From Flavobacteriaceae bacterium UBA7302 (GTDB lineage: Bacteria > Bacteroidota > Bacteroidia > Flavobacteriales > Flavobacteriaceae), in NCBI GenBank assembly GCA_002471825.1, contig DKQS01000003.1, positions 1-64,000 on the forward strand: 64,000 nucleotides of DNA, read 5' to 3'. The notes under the pieces were generated by a model. That model was not told the origin of the DNA, did not search any database, and saw nothing but the letters and a program-made list of their open reading frames with translations. Made by a program: the position numbers and the translations under genes. The first letter of the stretch is position 1; each line of letters opens with the position of its first letter. Positions 37,128 through 45,828 of the stretch are shown piece after piece.

Positions 37128-37159
37128 CCGTTCAACGACAAATTAGTTCCGTTGAACGG
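37128..37159. repeat. Perfect 10-bp inverted repeat
   Basis: CCGTTCAACG (37128-37137) and CGTTGAACGG (37150-37159) enclose 12 bases, 7 nt past the alpha/beta-hydrolase stop. There is no T-run on the minus side, so it is either a weak terminator or a binding site. The rest of the spacer 36915-37165 holds nothing else recognisable. Confidence 0.5.
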
Positions 37160-37165
37160 TTCAAT

Positions 37166-37930
37166 TTACCCAAGAAACTTCATCACCTCATTGTAAAACT
37201 CCTGAGGCCGTTCTGCATGCAACCAATGCCCAGCATTTTTCATGGTATGAATCATTGCTTGCGGAAAGTGATGTTTGATTAAGGGAACCTCTTCTGAAGT
37301 AATATAACCTGAACTTCCTCCGGCTAAGAAGAGGGTTTCTTTTTCAAAATGTGTATTTGGTGGCAAGGGTTTACCAACCTCTGGATTGTTCTCTGTTAAA
37401 GAAGCCAAATTGAAGCGAAAGTCTAGCACGCCTTTTTCACGCCAGTACACATTTTTCATCAAAAACTGACGCACTCCGGCAATGGGAATTAAGCTTTGCA
37501 GTTGCTCATCGATGAGCTTTCTAGAATTGTGCTTGGTAAAGTCGACCGAATTCAAAGCCGCAAGAATTTCATTGTGATGCGGTCTGTAGGCTCTTGGCGC
37601 AATATCGGCAATGATCAGTTTGTCTATCAAATCAGGATGCTCCACCGCAAATAGCATGGCGGTTTTTCCACCCATGGAATGACCCAAAAGAATACAGTTG
37701 GAAAGTTCATGATGTTCGATATAGGTCAACAAATCATCGGCCATCACTTCATAATTGAATTCTCTTGCATGAAAACTTCTGCCGTGATTGCGTTGATCAA
37801 GTAAATGAACTTGGTAATCCTTGGCAAATTGATTCCCCAAGGTCTTCCAATTGTCGCTCATCCCGAAATAACCATGTAAAATTAGAAAGGGCTGACCTTC
37901 ACCGAGAATTTTTGAATGCAAAACTTCCAT
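37166..37930 (-). CDS. Alpha/beta-fold hydrolase (YbfF-like esterase)
   Basis: The 254-residue protein begins with the oxyanion-loop motif LHGYFGMSDNW near 18-28. It has the nucleophile elbow GHSMGGK near 84-90, an acid in the C-terminal part, and the catalytic His in MKNAGHWLHAE. This is close to E. coli YbfF-type thioesterase/esterases. The substrate is unknown. It is directly adjacent to pdxJ, with no intergenic bases. Confidence 0.85.
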   Translation of the reverse strand: MEVLHSKILGEGQPFLILHGYFGMSDNWKTLGNQFAKDYQVHLLDQRNHGRSFHAREFNYEVMADDLLTYIEHHELSNCILLGHSMGGKTAMLFAVEHPDLIDKLIIADIAPRAYRPHHNEILAALNSVDFTKHNSRKLIDEQLQSLIPIAGVRQFLMKNVYWREKGVLDFRFNLASLTENNPEVGKPLPPNTHFEKETLFLAGGSSGYITSEEVPLIKHHFPQAMIHTMKNAGHWLHAERPQEFYNEVMKFLG

Positions 37931-38644
37931 CTATTGCAAACGGTGTAAATACATATTCACAACATTCTGTAGCCCCAAGTACAAGCTCTCAGAAATTAAA
38001 GCATGCCCGATAGACACTTCAGCAAGATTGGGAATATTGTCTTTAAAAAACTTGATGTTTTCCAGGTTCAGGTCATGACCTGCATTGATGCCCAAATCAA
38101 GTTCGTGAGCCAGCTCTGCTGCTTTTGTGTATTCTTTGACAACCTCTTTGTTTCCAATCTCAAACTGGCTGGCAAATCGTTCGGTATATAATTCGATACG
38201 ATCGGTTCCTGTTTTTGCGGCTGCTTCAATCAATTGTAAATCAGTATCAATAAAAATAGAAGTTCGGATTCCCGCATTCTTAAATTCAGAAATCACTTCT
38301 TGCAAATAATCTTGATGTTCGATGGTATTCCACCCCGCGTTGGAAGTCAAAGCATCGGGTCCATCGGGAACTAAAGTTACCTGGGTAGGTTTCACCTTCA
38401 ACACCATATCCATGAACTTTTGGATGGGTTTTCCTTCAATATTGAATTCCGTGGTCACTACCGGTTTTAAATCGTAAACATCTTGATATCGAATGTGTCT
38501 TTCATCCGGTCTTGGATGTACCGTAATTCCCTCTCCACCAAAATTTTGGATATCAATTGCAGCCTGAACAACATTCGGTGTATTTCCTCCTCGAGAGTTC
38601 CGTAATGTTGCGATTTTGTTAATATTTACGCTTAACTTTGTCAT
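37931..38644 (-). CDS. pdxJ: Pyridoxine 5'-phosphate synthase
   Basis: The 237-residue TIM-barrel protein begins LSVNINKIATLRNSRGG and carries VHPRPDERHI, VTLVPD and GHDLNLEN, all PdxJ motifs. It joins 1-deoxyxylulose-5-phosphate and 3-amino-2-oxopropyl phosphate to form pyridoxine phosphate. A TACCTTTG box at 38670-38663 supplies a likely promoter. Confidence 0.95.
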   Translation of the reverse strand: MTKLSVNINKIATLRNSRGGNTPNVVQAAIDIQNFGGEGITVHPRPDERHIRYQDVYDLKPVVTTEFNIEGKPIQKFMDMVLKVKPTQVTLVPDGPDALTSNAGWNTIEHQDYLQEVISEFKNAGIRTSIFIDTDLQLIEAAAKTGTDRIELYTERFASQFEIGNKEVVKEYTKAAELAHELDLGINAGHDLNLENIKFFKDNIPNLAEVSIGHALISESLYLGLQNVVNMYLHRLQ

Positions 38645-38662
38645 TTAAAATCATTTGGTTTG

Positions 38663-38670
38663 CAAAGGTA
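38663..38670 (-). promoter_or_regulatory. -7 promoter box of pdxJ
   Basis: The minus strand reads TACCTTTG (TAnnTTTG), 18 nt before the pdxJ start. No convincing -33 TTG. Confidence 0.4.
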
Positions 38671-38705
38671 AATCTTTCAAACATTTTATCCTATCTTCGT
38701 GACAC

Positions 38706-39365
38706 ATGGACGTAAGTAATTACATATTAAATGAGATTAAGCCATTACATCTCAGGAATACCGTCAAGGAGGCCAAGCAACTTTTTGACCAATTTCCGTT
38801 TACCCATTATCCTGTAATAGATACTGATAAATTAGTAGGCTCTTTCGCTGAAGATGATGTGCATCCCTCTGAAAAGAACGAAGAAGAGTTATTGAACTAC
38901 TACCATTTCTTACATCTGTATTACGCTACTCCAAAGGATACCTTGTTGGAGTTATTGCTAATTTTTTCGAACAACAACACCAACATTGTGCCGGTGGTAG
39001 ACGAAGAGAACAATTACTTGGGCTATTATGACCTCTGCGACGTTCTTGATGTTTTTACGTCCAGTCCATTTTTCTCAGAAGAAAGCACTTCATTGATTGT
39101 GAAAAAACTTGAACGAGATTTCTCCATGAGTGAAATCGCTCAAATAATTGAATCCAATGGTGCTCAATTATTAGGTAGTTTTTTATCGGGTCGTGATCAC
39201 GAATATGTGGAAGTATCCTTGAACGTCAAGTCGCTGGATATTAATGAGGTCATGCATACCTTTAGACGGTATAATTACACCATTATTTCTGCCATTGATA
39301 ACGATGAATACATGCAGGACTTGAAAAGCAGATCGGATTATCTCAAGAAATACCTAGAATTATAG
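38706..39365 (+). CDS. CBS-domain protein
   Basis: The 219-residue protein has two CBS motifs: about residues 15-60 (FPFTHYPVIDTDKLVGSF) and about 75-125 (NNTNIVPVVDEENNYLGYYD). An ACT-like C-terminal half follows. CBS pairs bind adenosyl ligands and act as energy sensors. It is 2 nt upstream of nadK, with which it is probably co-transcribed. This pairing is common in Flavobacteriia. Confidence 0.85.
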   Translation: MDVSNYILNEIKPLHLRNTVKEAKQLFDQFPFTHYPVIDTDKLVGSFAEDDVHPSEKNEEELLNYYHFLHLYYATPKDTLLELLLIFSNNNTNIVPVVDEENNYLGYYDLCDVLDVFTSSPFFSEESTSLIVKKLERDFSMSEIAQIIESNGAQLLGSFLSGRDHEYVEVSLNVKSLDINEVMHTFRRYNYTIISAIDNDEYMQDLKSRSDYLKKYLEL

Positions 39366-39367
39366 CC

Positions 39368-40267
39368 ATGAATAAAGTTGCTGTTTTCGGACAATCCTAT
39401 TCTGTTTCTGCCGTCAAGGAAGTGAACAATCTTCTCGATGCTTTGATAGAAAAAAATGTTGAGGTTCAAATTGAAGCCAGCTTTTTTGAAAAACTTCGCG
39501 CCGAAAATGTAATTAGCACCGACTTTCCGACCTACAGTAGTTTTGAGGACTTAGACAACTCTTTCGATCTAATGTTTACCATTGGTGGTGATGGGACAAT
39601 TTTACGAGCGGTCACCTTTATTCGAGATTTGGACATTCCCATCCTCGGAATCAATACTGGAAGATTGGGTTTTTTGGCGACCATCAACAAAAATAGCATC
39701 CAAGAGAATGTGCAATTGATTGCAGATAGTAAGTTCGAGGTACAAGAACGCTCCTTGCTGGAAGTTAATTTAAATCCTAGTTTCTCTGGATTGAATGAAT
39801 TGAACTTTGCCTTGAACGAAGTTACCATCGCACGAAAAAATACCACCTCTATGATTGGTGTAAAGACCTCTTTAAACGGGGAGTACTTAACCAACTATTG
39901 GTCAGACGGACTCATTATTGCCACGCCTACAGGATCTACAGGATATTCCTTAAGCTGCAATGGTCCGGTTATTTCTCCCGACTCCAAGAACTTGGTCATT
40001 ACGCCCATTGCACCACATAATTTGAATGCCAGACCCATGGTCATTGCCGATGATACGGAGATCAAATTGGAAGTAAGTTCTCGAGAAAAAGAGTATCTAA
40101 TTTCATTGGATTCACGCATCATATCTGTACCCGAAAACACCGAAGTGAACATCAGAAAAGCTAGCTTCTCTATCAAAACCATTATTCCTCAAAATCAATC
40201 GTTCTTAAAAACCCTTCGATCCAAACTTTTATGGGGTGAGGATACCCGCAACGAGAATAATCTTTAA
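39368..40267 (+). CDS. nadK: NAD kinase
   Basis: The 299-residue protein has the NAD kinase motifs GGDGTILRA near 73-81, GINTGRLGFLA near 94-104, NEVTIAR and TPTGSTGYSLS near 186-196. It phosphorylates NAD to NADP with ATP. Length is normal. It follows the CBS gene by 2 nt. Confidence 0.95.
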   Translation: MNKVAVFGQSYSVSAVKEVNNLLDALIEKNVEVQIEASFFEKLRAENVISTDFPTYSSFEDLDNSFDLMFTIGGDGTILRAVTFIRDLDIPILGINTGRLGFLATINKNSIQENVQLIADSKFEVQERSLLEVNLNPSFSGLNELNFALNEVTIARKNTTSMIGVKTSLNGEYLTNYWSDGLIIATPTGSTGYSLSCNGPVISPDSKNLVITPIAPHNLNARPMVIADDTEIKLEVSSREKEYLISLDSRIISVPENTEVNIRKASFSIKTIIPQNQSFLKTLRSKLLWGEDTRNENNL

Positions 40268-40349
40268 ACCCTGAGGTACAATAAACTCGCAAATTAGCAG
40301 TTAATCAAAAAAGACAGATTATTAACTTTACAAAGCAAATTGAATTACC

Positions 40350-40357
40350 TATATTTG
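40350..40357 (+). promoter_or_regulatory. -7 promoter box upstream of the DUF6089/uppS/bamA run
   Basis: TATATTTG, a perfect TAnnTTTG, lies 16 nt before the start at 40374. No clear -33 TTG is present. Confidence 0.45.
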
Positions 40358-40373
40358 CTCGCTATTTTTAAGG

Positions 40374-41051
40374 ATGAAAAAGAGTATTTTTTTATTTTTT
40401 TTCGTAGCCTTTAGTATCAATTTAAGTGCTCAGGTTTATGAAATTGGAGTCTTTCTAGGGGGGTCAAACTATGTTGGAGATATTGGAAGAACCAACTACG
40501 TTTATCCGAATAACCTTGCAGGAGCCGTATTTTTCAAATACAATTACAATCCGAAAATAGCATTCAGAGCTACTTACAGCTACTTGCCCATACAGGGTAA
40601 TGATCTTGAAGCAGCTACTGACTTAAAAATAAACAGGGGTTTAAATTTTAAGAATACAATCAACGAATTAGCTTTGGGGTTAGAGTATAACTTTTACGAA
40701 TATAATATTGCCGAAGAAGGCAAAACGTGGACACCGTACATCCTCCTAGAACTAGCTGCATTTTCTTACAAACATGCAGTCGCTGAGCCTGTTCCATTTC
40801 AATATGAATTTCAAAGTAAAACTTCATTTACAGCCCCAATTGGTGTTGGATTCAAATCAAAACTTGTGGATAACCTAGCTTTCGCAATCGAAGCCAAGTT
40901 CCGATATACATTTGAAGACGATTTGGATTACACCACAACCACCATCCCAAACCTTAATTTTGGAGGTAACGGAAAAGATTGGTATATGTTTACAGGAGTT
41001 TCGTTTATTTATACATTTGGACGTCCTCCCTGTTATACGAATGGATTTTAA
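40374..41051 (+). CDS. DUF6089-type outer-membrane beta-barrel protein
   Basis: The 225-residue protein has a signal peptide (1-19, ending LSAQ). A small barrel with the family-typical GVFLGGSNYVGDIG follows, and it ends in an aromatic strand FTGVSFIYTFGR. DUF6089 genes regularly precede uppS and bamA in Flavobacteriia, which suggests a link to outer-membrane assembly. The role is not known. Confidence 0.8.
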   Translation: MKKSIFLFFFVAFSINLSAQVYEIGVFLGGSNYVGDIGRTNYVYPNNLAGAVFFKYNYNPKIAFRATYSYLPIQGNDLEAATDLKINRGLNFKNTINELALGLEYNFYEYNIAEEGKTWTPYILLELAAFSYKHAVAEPVPFQYEFQSKTSFTAPIGVGFKSKLVDNLAFAIEAKFRYTFEDDLDYTTTTIPNLNFGGNGKDWYMFTGVSFIYTFGRPPCYTNGF

Positions 41052-41056
41052 AGCGT

Positions 41057-41797
41057 ATGGATAAAAAACTACTCATTGACCAAAATAGAGTTCCCAAGCA
41101 TGTTGCCATCATTATGGATGGTAATGGTCGTTGGGCCAAACGCCAAGGGATGAACCGTATATTTGGTCACCGAAACGCTTTAACCGCAGTACGAGAATCC
41201 ATCCAAGCGGCTACTAAAATCAAAGTCGAGGCCATTACTCTTTACGCTTTTTCAACTGAAAATTGGAATCGACCCAAAATGGAAATCGATGCCTTAATGA
41301 ACTTGTTGATCAGCTCCTTAAAAAAGGAACTTCCTGAGTTTATGAAAAATGGTGTAAAGGTAAATTCTATCGGAGCGGTTGAAAACCTACCGAAATCCGC
41401 TCAAAAAGCATTGACGGAAGTCATTGAAATCACAAAAAATAATAGCAACATCACCTTAACCCTTGCTTTGAGCTACGGATCAAGACAAGAGATTGTTAAT
41501 GCTATTAAAAACATATCAAAAAAAGTTGTTAATAACGAACTAAGCCTCGAAGAAATTAATGAAAAAACTATAAATAATCATTTATATACATTTAATTTGC
41601 CCGAAGTTGATTTGATGATACGAACTAGTGGCGAACAACGAATAAGTAATTTTTTAATGTGGCAGATGGCCTATGCAGAATTGTATTTTACAGATGTTCT
41701 GTGGCCAGATTTTAGGGAGGAACATTTTTATGATGCCATTATAAACTATCAGAATAGAGAACGAAGATTTGGAAAAACGAGTGAACAACTTATCTAA
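41057..41797 (+). CDS. uppS: Isoprenyl transferase (undecaprenyl diphosphate synthase)
   Basis: From ATG 41057 the protein is 246 residues and shows the cis-prenyltransferase set: MDGNGRWAKRQG, FGHRNA, STENWNRP and RTSGEQRISNFLMWQMAYAELYF. A longer open frame from 40979 overlaps the previous gene and is rejected. It makes the C55 lipid carrier for peptidoglycan and polysaccharides. Its 3' end overlaps the bamA start region by 29 nt. Confidence 0.95.
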   Translation: MDKKLLIDQNRVPKHVAIIMDGNGRWAKRQGMNRIFGHRNALTAVRESIQAATKIKVEAITLYAFSTENWNRPKMEIDALMNLLISSLKKELPEFMKNGVKVNSIGAVENLPKSAQKALTEVIEITKNNSNITLTLALSYGSRQEIVNAIKNISKKVVNNELSLEEINEKTINNHLYTFNLPEVDLMIRTSGEQRISNFLMWQMAYAELYFTDVLWPDFREEHFYDAIINYQNRERRFGKTSEQLI

Positions 41798-44342
41798 TAG
41801 ATTTCATAGTAAAAATTTAGCGTCATTTCTTGTGCTTCTTGCGCTTTTATTGACTTTCAATATACAGGGTCAAGTGAAGAATGATTCCATTAAAAAGCAG
41901 GAATCTATCAAATACGAACCTGGAACCGATTATATTCTTGGTGGTATTACCATTACTGGACTACAAAAATTTAGTGAAGAAACCGTACGAGTTTTTACCG
42001 GTCTTCGAGTTGGGCAGGTGATTAAATTACCTGGTGACAAACTTACCAGTGCCATTAAAAAACTTTATGAAAGTAAACAGTTTAGTAGTGTAGATGTGTA
42101 TTTGGCAAAAATTGATGGTAATACGGTATACCTTCAATTTGATGTACGTGAATTACCAAAACTAAATCAAGTTCAGATTACAGGGCTTCGCAAAAACAAA
42201 GCCAAAGAATTGATCAAAGAGGCGGAGTTAAACACGGGAACCATGGTGACCGATAACTTTGTGGTGACCACTAAAAATTACTTCAAAAAGAAATATACCG
42301 ACAAAGGTTTCTTAAAAACCAAGGTGAACTTAGACATCACACCAGATACCGCAGACATCAACACTGTGAATATGAAAGTATTCATCGACAAGGGCAAGCG
42401 TATCAAAATTAAAAACATCAACTTTACAGGAAATGAGGCAGTTTCGAGTGGCCAATTAAGAGGAGCCATGAGCAATACCAAACGAAAGTTTCCTGGACGT
42501 TTTTGGAAGGCTTCCAAATATATTGAAGATGAATACCAAGAAGACCTTGAAAGTATCCTTGACAAATATAGCCGATTGGGATTCCGTGATGCTCGAATCT
42601 TAAGTGAAAACATTACTTGGAACGACGATAATACCATTGATGTGAACATCAATTTGGAGGAAGGGAAGCAATACCGTTTTGCTGAAATTCTATTCGTTGG
42701 AAACAAAGAATTCACGGACGAACAATTGCGCAATGTATTGAGAATTGACAAGGGAGACATCTATAATGGGTCTGTTCTGAAAGAACGTGTAAAAGGTGAT
42801 GGAACGCCTACCTCGGTAGATTTAACAACCATGTATCAGGATAACGGATTCTTATTCTCACAAGTAAATGCCGTAGAGACCAAAGTTGTCAACGACTCGA
42901 TTACCGTAGAAATTCGAATCCGAGAAGACGAAAAAGCGAAAATTAGGAAAGTAACCGTTACTGGAAACGATAAAACCAACGATCACGTAATCTTCCGTGA
43001 GCTTCGTGTGAAGCCTGGAGATTTGTTTAGTCGAAGAAACATCATTCGATCTATTCGTGAAATTGGTCAGTTGGGCTTCTTCGATCAAAATGTAACACCG
43101 GATGTTAAACCGGATTACCAAAATAAAACGGCCGACATTAACTTTAACGTTGTTGAACGTGGTGGTAGCCAGATTGAATTACAAGGTGGTTATGGTGGTG
43201 GTGCCTTTATTGGAACTTTAGGATTGTCCTTTAACAACTTCTCTATTCGAAATATTTTTAACAAGGATGCCTACAAGCCTTTACCTATGGGTGATGGTCA
43301 GCGATTGTCTTTGAGATTGCAATCCAGTAGAACCTTTAGTACGTATAGTTTCTCTTTCACAGAGCCATGGTTGGGTGGAAGAAAACCTCAGAGTTTATCG
43401 TTCTCGGTATATTCTTCGAATCAATATCAAATCAATCCGTTGAATTTTGATGTAGATCGATCAAGAAGTTTGGGTATTGTTGGAGCGTCTGTAGGTATTG
43501 GTAAACGTTTGAATTGGCCAGATGATTTCTTCCAATTATCTCAAACCATCTCTTACCAATTATTCGACCTTCAAAACTATGCCTTTAGAGTAGGTCCGTA
43601 TATTTTGAACAATGGTGATTTGAACAACCTATCCTACAGCATTAACTTAAGTCGAAATTCTGCTGGTCCGGGACCAATATTTCCAACGTATGGTTCAGAA
43701 TTCTCATTAGGATTAAAAGCAACCATTCCATATTCTTTATTGAACAACAAAGATTATTCAATTCCGGATAACGCAACACCTCAGGAGCAGAATGATAAAA
43801 TCGCTGAAAACTACAAGTGGTTGGAATACTATAAACTTAGTGCAAAAGGAAAGTGGTATACCTCTTTTACAGACAAATTGGTATTGATGTCTAATGCCGA
43901 ATTCGGATTCTTAGGCTACTACAACTCAGAGGTTGGATTGTCACCGTTTGAAAGATATTTCGTAGGTGGTGATGGTATTGCTGTATTCCAATTAGATGGT
44001 AGAGAGGTTATCGGTCTTAGAGGATACCAAAACAATGCTTTATCACCTTTAGCAGGTGGTTCTATTTATAACAAATTCCAGTTGGAATTGCGTTATTCAA
44101 TTACAGATTCTCCCTCAGCTTCAATTTATACCCTCGGATTTTTAGAAGCTGGTAACTCATATAACAATTTTGAGACATTTAATCCGTTTGAACTTAAACG
44201 TTCTGCAGGATTAGGTATTAGAATATTTATGCCAGCATTCGGACTGCTAGGTATCGACTTTGCACATGGTTTCGATCCATTGCCAGGAGATATTGAAAAG
44301 TCAGGATGGCAAACGCATTTTATTATTGGAAGACAATTCTAA
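41769..44342 (+). CDS. bamA: Outer-membrane protein assembly factor BamA
   Basis: The 857-residue protein has a signal sequence after a basic N-terminus, with cleavage near FNIQGQ. Several POTRA domains lie near 50-460 (ITITGLQKFSEETVRVFTGL and others), and a barrel ends FIIGRQF. It inserts barrels into the outer membrane. No ATG begins this frame: the candidates are TTG at 41769, inside uppS, and GTG at 41781. Two OmpH/Skp chaperone genes follow, so this is the classic assembly operon. Confidence 0.93.
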   Translation: MEKRVNNLSNRFHSKNLASFLVLLALLLTFNIQGQVKNDSIKKQESIKYEPGTDYILGGITITGLQKFSEETVRVFTGLRVGQVIKLPGDKLTSAIKKLYESKQFSSVDVYLAKIDGNTVYLQFDVRELPKLNQVQITGLRKNKAKELIKEAELNTGTMVTDNFVVTTKNYFKKKYTDKGFLKTKVNLDITPDTADINTVNMKVFIDKGKRIKIKNINFTGNEAVSSGQLRGAMSNTKRKFPGRFWKASKYIEDEYQEDLESILDKYSRLGFRDARILSENITWNDDNTIDVNINLEEGKQYRFAEILFVGNKEFTDEQLRNVLRIDKGDIYNGSVLKERVKGDGTPTSVDLTTMYQDNGFLFSQVNAVETKVVNDSITVEIRIREDEKAKIRKVTVTGNDKTNDHVIFRELRVKPGDLFSRRNIIRSIREIGQLGFFDQNVTPDVKPDYQNKTADINFNVVERGGSQIELQGGYGGGAFIGTLGLSFNNFSIRNIFNKDAYKPLPMGDGQRLSLRLQSSRTFSTYSFSFTEPWLGGRKPQSLSFSVYSSNQYQINPLNFDVDRSRSLGIVGASVGIGKRLNWPDDFFQLSQTISYQLFDLQNYAFRVGPYILNNGDLNNLSYSINLSRNSAGPGPIFPTYGSEFSLGLKATIPYSLLNNKDYSIPDNATPQEQNDKIAENYKWLEYYKLSAKGKWYTSFTDKLVLMSNAEFGFLGYYNSEVGLSPFERYFVGGDGIAVFQLDGREVIGLRGYQNNALSPLAGGSIYNKFQLELRYSITDSPSASIYTLGFLEAGNSYNNFETFNPFELKRSAGLGIRIFMPAFGLLGIDFAHGFDPLPGDIEKSGWQTHFIIGRQF

Positions 44343-44404
44343 ATAAATTCTTAATTTGTGGACGTAGGTTTTTTTGGCATGGTTTTTTCTAAATACATTT
44401 AAAA

Positions 44405-45247
44405 ATGAAAAAGTTTTTTTTACTTATCGTTCTTTCACTTAGTGTCTCTAATATTTGGTCTCAACGAAATCAGATCATTGCGTACATCGATATGGAATAC
44501 ATTCTTGAAAATGTTCCTGAATATCTCGAAGCGCAAAATACGTTAGATTCGAAAGTTGCGAGATGGCGAAAAAAATTAGATGATCAAGCCCGTTTCATTG
44601 AAGTTTTGAAAACCGATCTAGCCAATGAAAAGGCAATCTTAACAAAAGAGATCATAGAGGAAAAGGAAGAAGAAATTACTTTAAAGCAAGAAGAGCTGCG
44701 AAGATTAGAATCGCTCTACTTCGGTCCAAAGGGTGATATGTTCTTAATTCGAAAGCAATTGGTAAAGCCTATTCAAGACCAAGTATACAATGCGATTCAA
44801 TCGATTGCTAAAAGAAAAAAATACGACTTCGTTTTTGAAAAATCGAGCGACTTAATTATGCTCTATTCCAATAAAAAGTACGATATTAGCGACCTCGTTT
44901 TGAGCTCTATAGATCGTACAAGATTGCAAAAGAAGAAGGAAGAAACGAGAAAGCAAAAGAACGAAGCTAGAAAGAAGAAATCGGCACCAAATAGAGAGCT
45001 CACCGAAAAGCAAAAAGAAGCTCAAAAGAAACTCCAAGAAGCGGAAGCCAAGAAAATCGCTGACCGAGAGGCAAAAAAGAAAGCTATTGAAGACAAGCGC
45101 AAAGAATTGTTAAAGAAGCGCGAAGAAAAAAGAAGGCTCCTTAGAGAAAAGAAAGAAGCACTTCGAAAGAAGAAAGAAGAGGAAAAGAAAAAGAAAGAAG
45201 AAGAACGAAAGAAAAGACAAAAACAGAAGGAAAACAATAACATTTAA
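44405..45247 (+). CDS. OmpH/Skp-family periplasmic chaperone with long charged tail
   Basis: The 280-residue protein has a signal peptide (1-19, ending IWSQ) and a Skp-like domain (IAYIDMEYILENVPEYLEAQ, near 25-175) with long helical arms. An extra C-terminal tail of about 100 residues is almost entirely K, E and R. Such a tail is absent from E. coli Skp (about 160 residues). It should carry unfolded outer-membrane proteins to BamA; the tail may bind surfaces or nucleic acid nonspecifically. Confidence 0.85.
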   Translation: MKKFFLLIVLSLSVSNIWSQRNQIIAYIDMEYILENVPEYLEAQNTLDSKVARWRKKLDDQARFIEVLKTDLANEKAILTKEIIEEKEEEITLKQEELRRLESLYFGPKGDMFLIRKQLVKPIQDQVYNAIQSIAKRKKYDFVFEKSSDLIMLYSNKKYDISDLVLSSIDRTRLQKKKEETRKQKNEARKKKSAPNRELTEKQKEAQKKLQEAEAKKIADREAKKKAIEDKRKELLKKREEKRRLLREKKEALRKKKEEEKKKKEEERKKRQKQKENNNI

Positions 45248-45260
45248 ATCGATACTAAAA

Positions 45261-45767
45261 ATGAGAAATTTTAAAACGTTACTATTCATAGCCATTTTCA
45301 CATTGGGTTTTACTGGAGTAGCTAATGCACAAAAAATGGGGCATATTGACTTTGAGAAATTAGTAGCTGAAATGCCTGAGACCATTAAATTGAAATCTGA
45401 TATTGAGAAATTAGGAAAGACCTATCAAGATGAGATTGAAGGAATGGGTAAAAAATTAGACGCAAAAATTAAAAAATATACTGCTGAGCAAAATACTCAA
45501 ACCAAAGAGATCAACGATACAAGAGCAACTGAAGTTCAGCAAGACAGAGCTAGATACGAGCAATTAAGACAAACTGCTTACCAAGAAATGCAGAAAAAGC
45601 AGAATGACGGATTGGTGCCAATCATTGAAAAGGCTAGAAAAGCAATTGAGGACGTTGCAGCAAGCAAAGGTATCGTTTACGTCTTGGATGCTTCCGTTGG
45701 AAAAGGTCTTTTAGTGAAAAAAGGAGAAGATCTTTACGCAGCAGTAAAAGCCAAATTAGGATTCTAA
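45261..45767 (+). CDS. OmpH/Skp-family periplasmic chaperone
   Basis: The 168-residue protein has a signal peptide (1-22, ending ANAQ). The Skp fold starts KMGHIDFEKLVAEMPE and a central coiled coil runs through 60-120; the length is standard. It is 13 nt after its longer paralogue and ends in an intrinsic terminator, closing the bamA operon. Confidence 0.88.
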   Translation: MRNFKTLLFIAIFTLGFTGVANAQKMGHIDFEKLVAEMPETIKLKSDIEKLGKTYQDEIEGMGKKLDAKIKKYTAEQNTQTKEINDTRATEVQQDRARYEQLRQTAYQEMQKKQNDGLVPIIEKARKAIEDVAASKGIVYVLDASVGKGLLVKKGEDLYAAVKAKLGF

Positions 45768-45787
45768 TTAGACTTCAACATAAATTC

Positions 45788-45817
45788 TAAAAAACCTACT
45801 TTTCAGTAGGTTTTTTT
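45788..45817 (+). terminator. Intrinsic terminator of the bamA-ompH operon
   Basis: AAAACCTACT and AGTAGGTTTT pair around TTTC and continue into a T-run, 22 nt after the second ompH stop. Confidence 0.85.
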
Positions 45818-45828
45818 ATTTTTACCCT

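Noticed and set aside
40979..41056. 26-residue extension of UppS
   Set aside because: It overlaps the preceding DUF6089 gene and is absent from the family; ATG 41057 fits the usual start.
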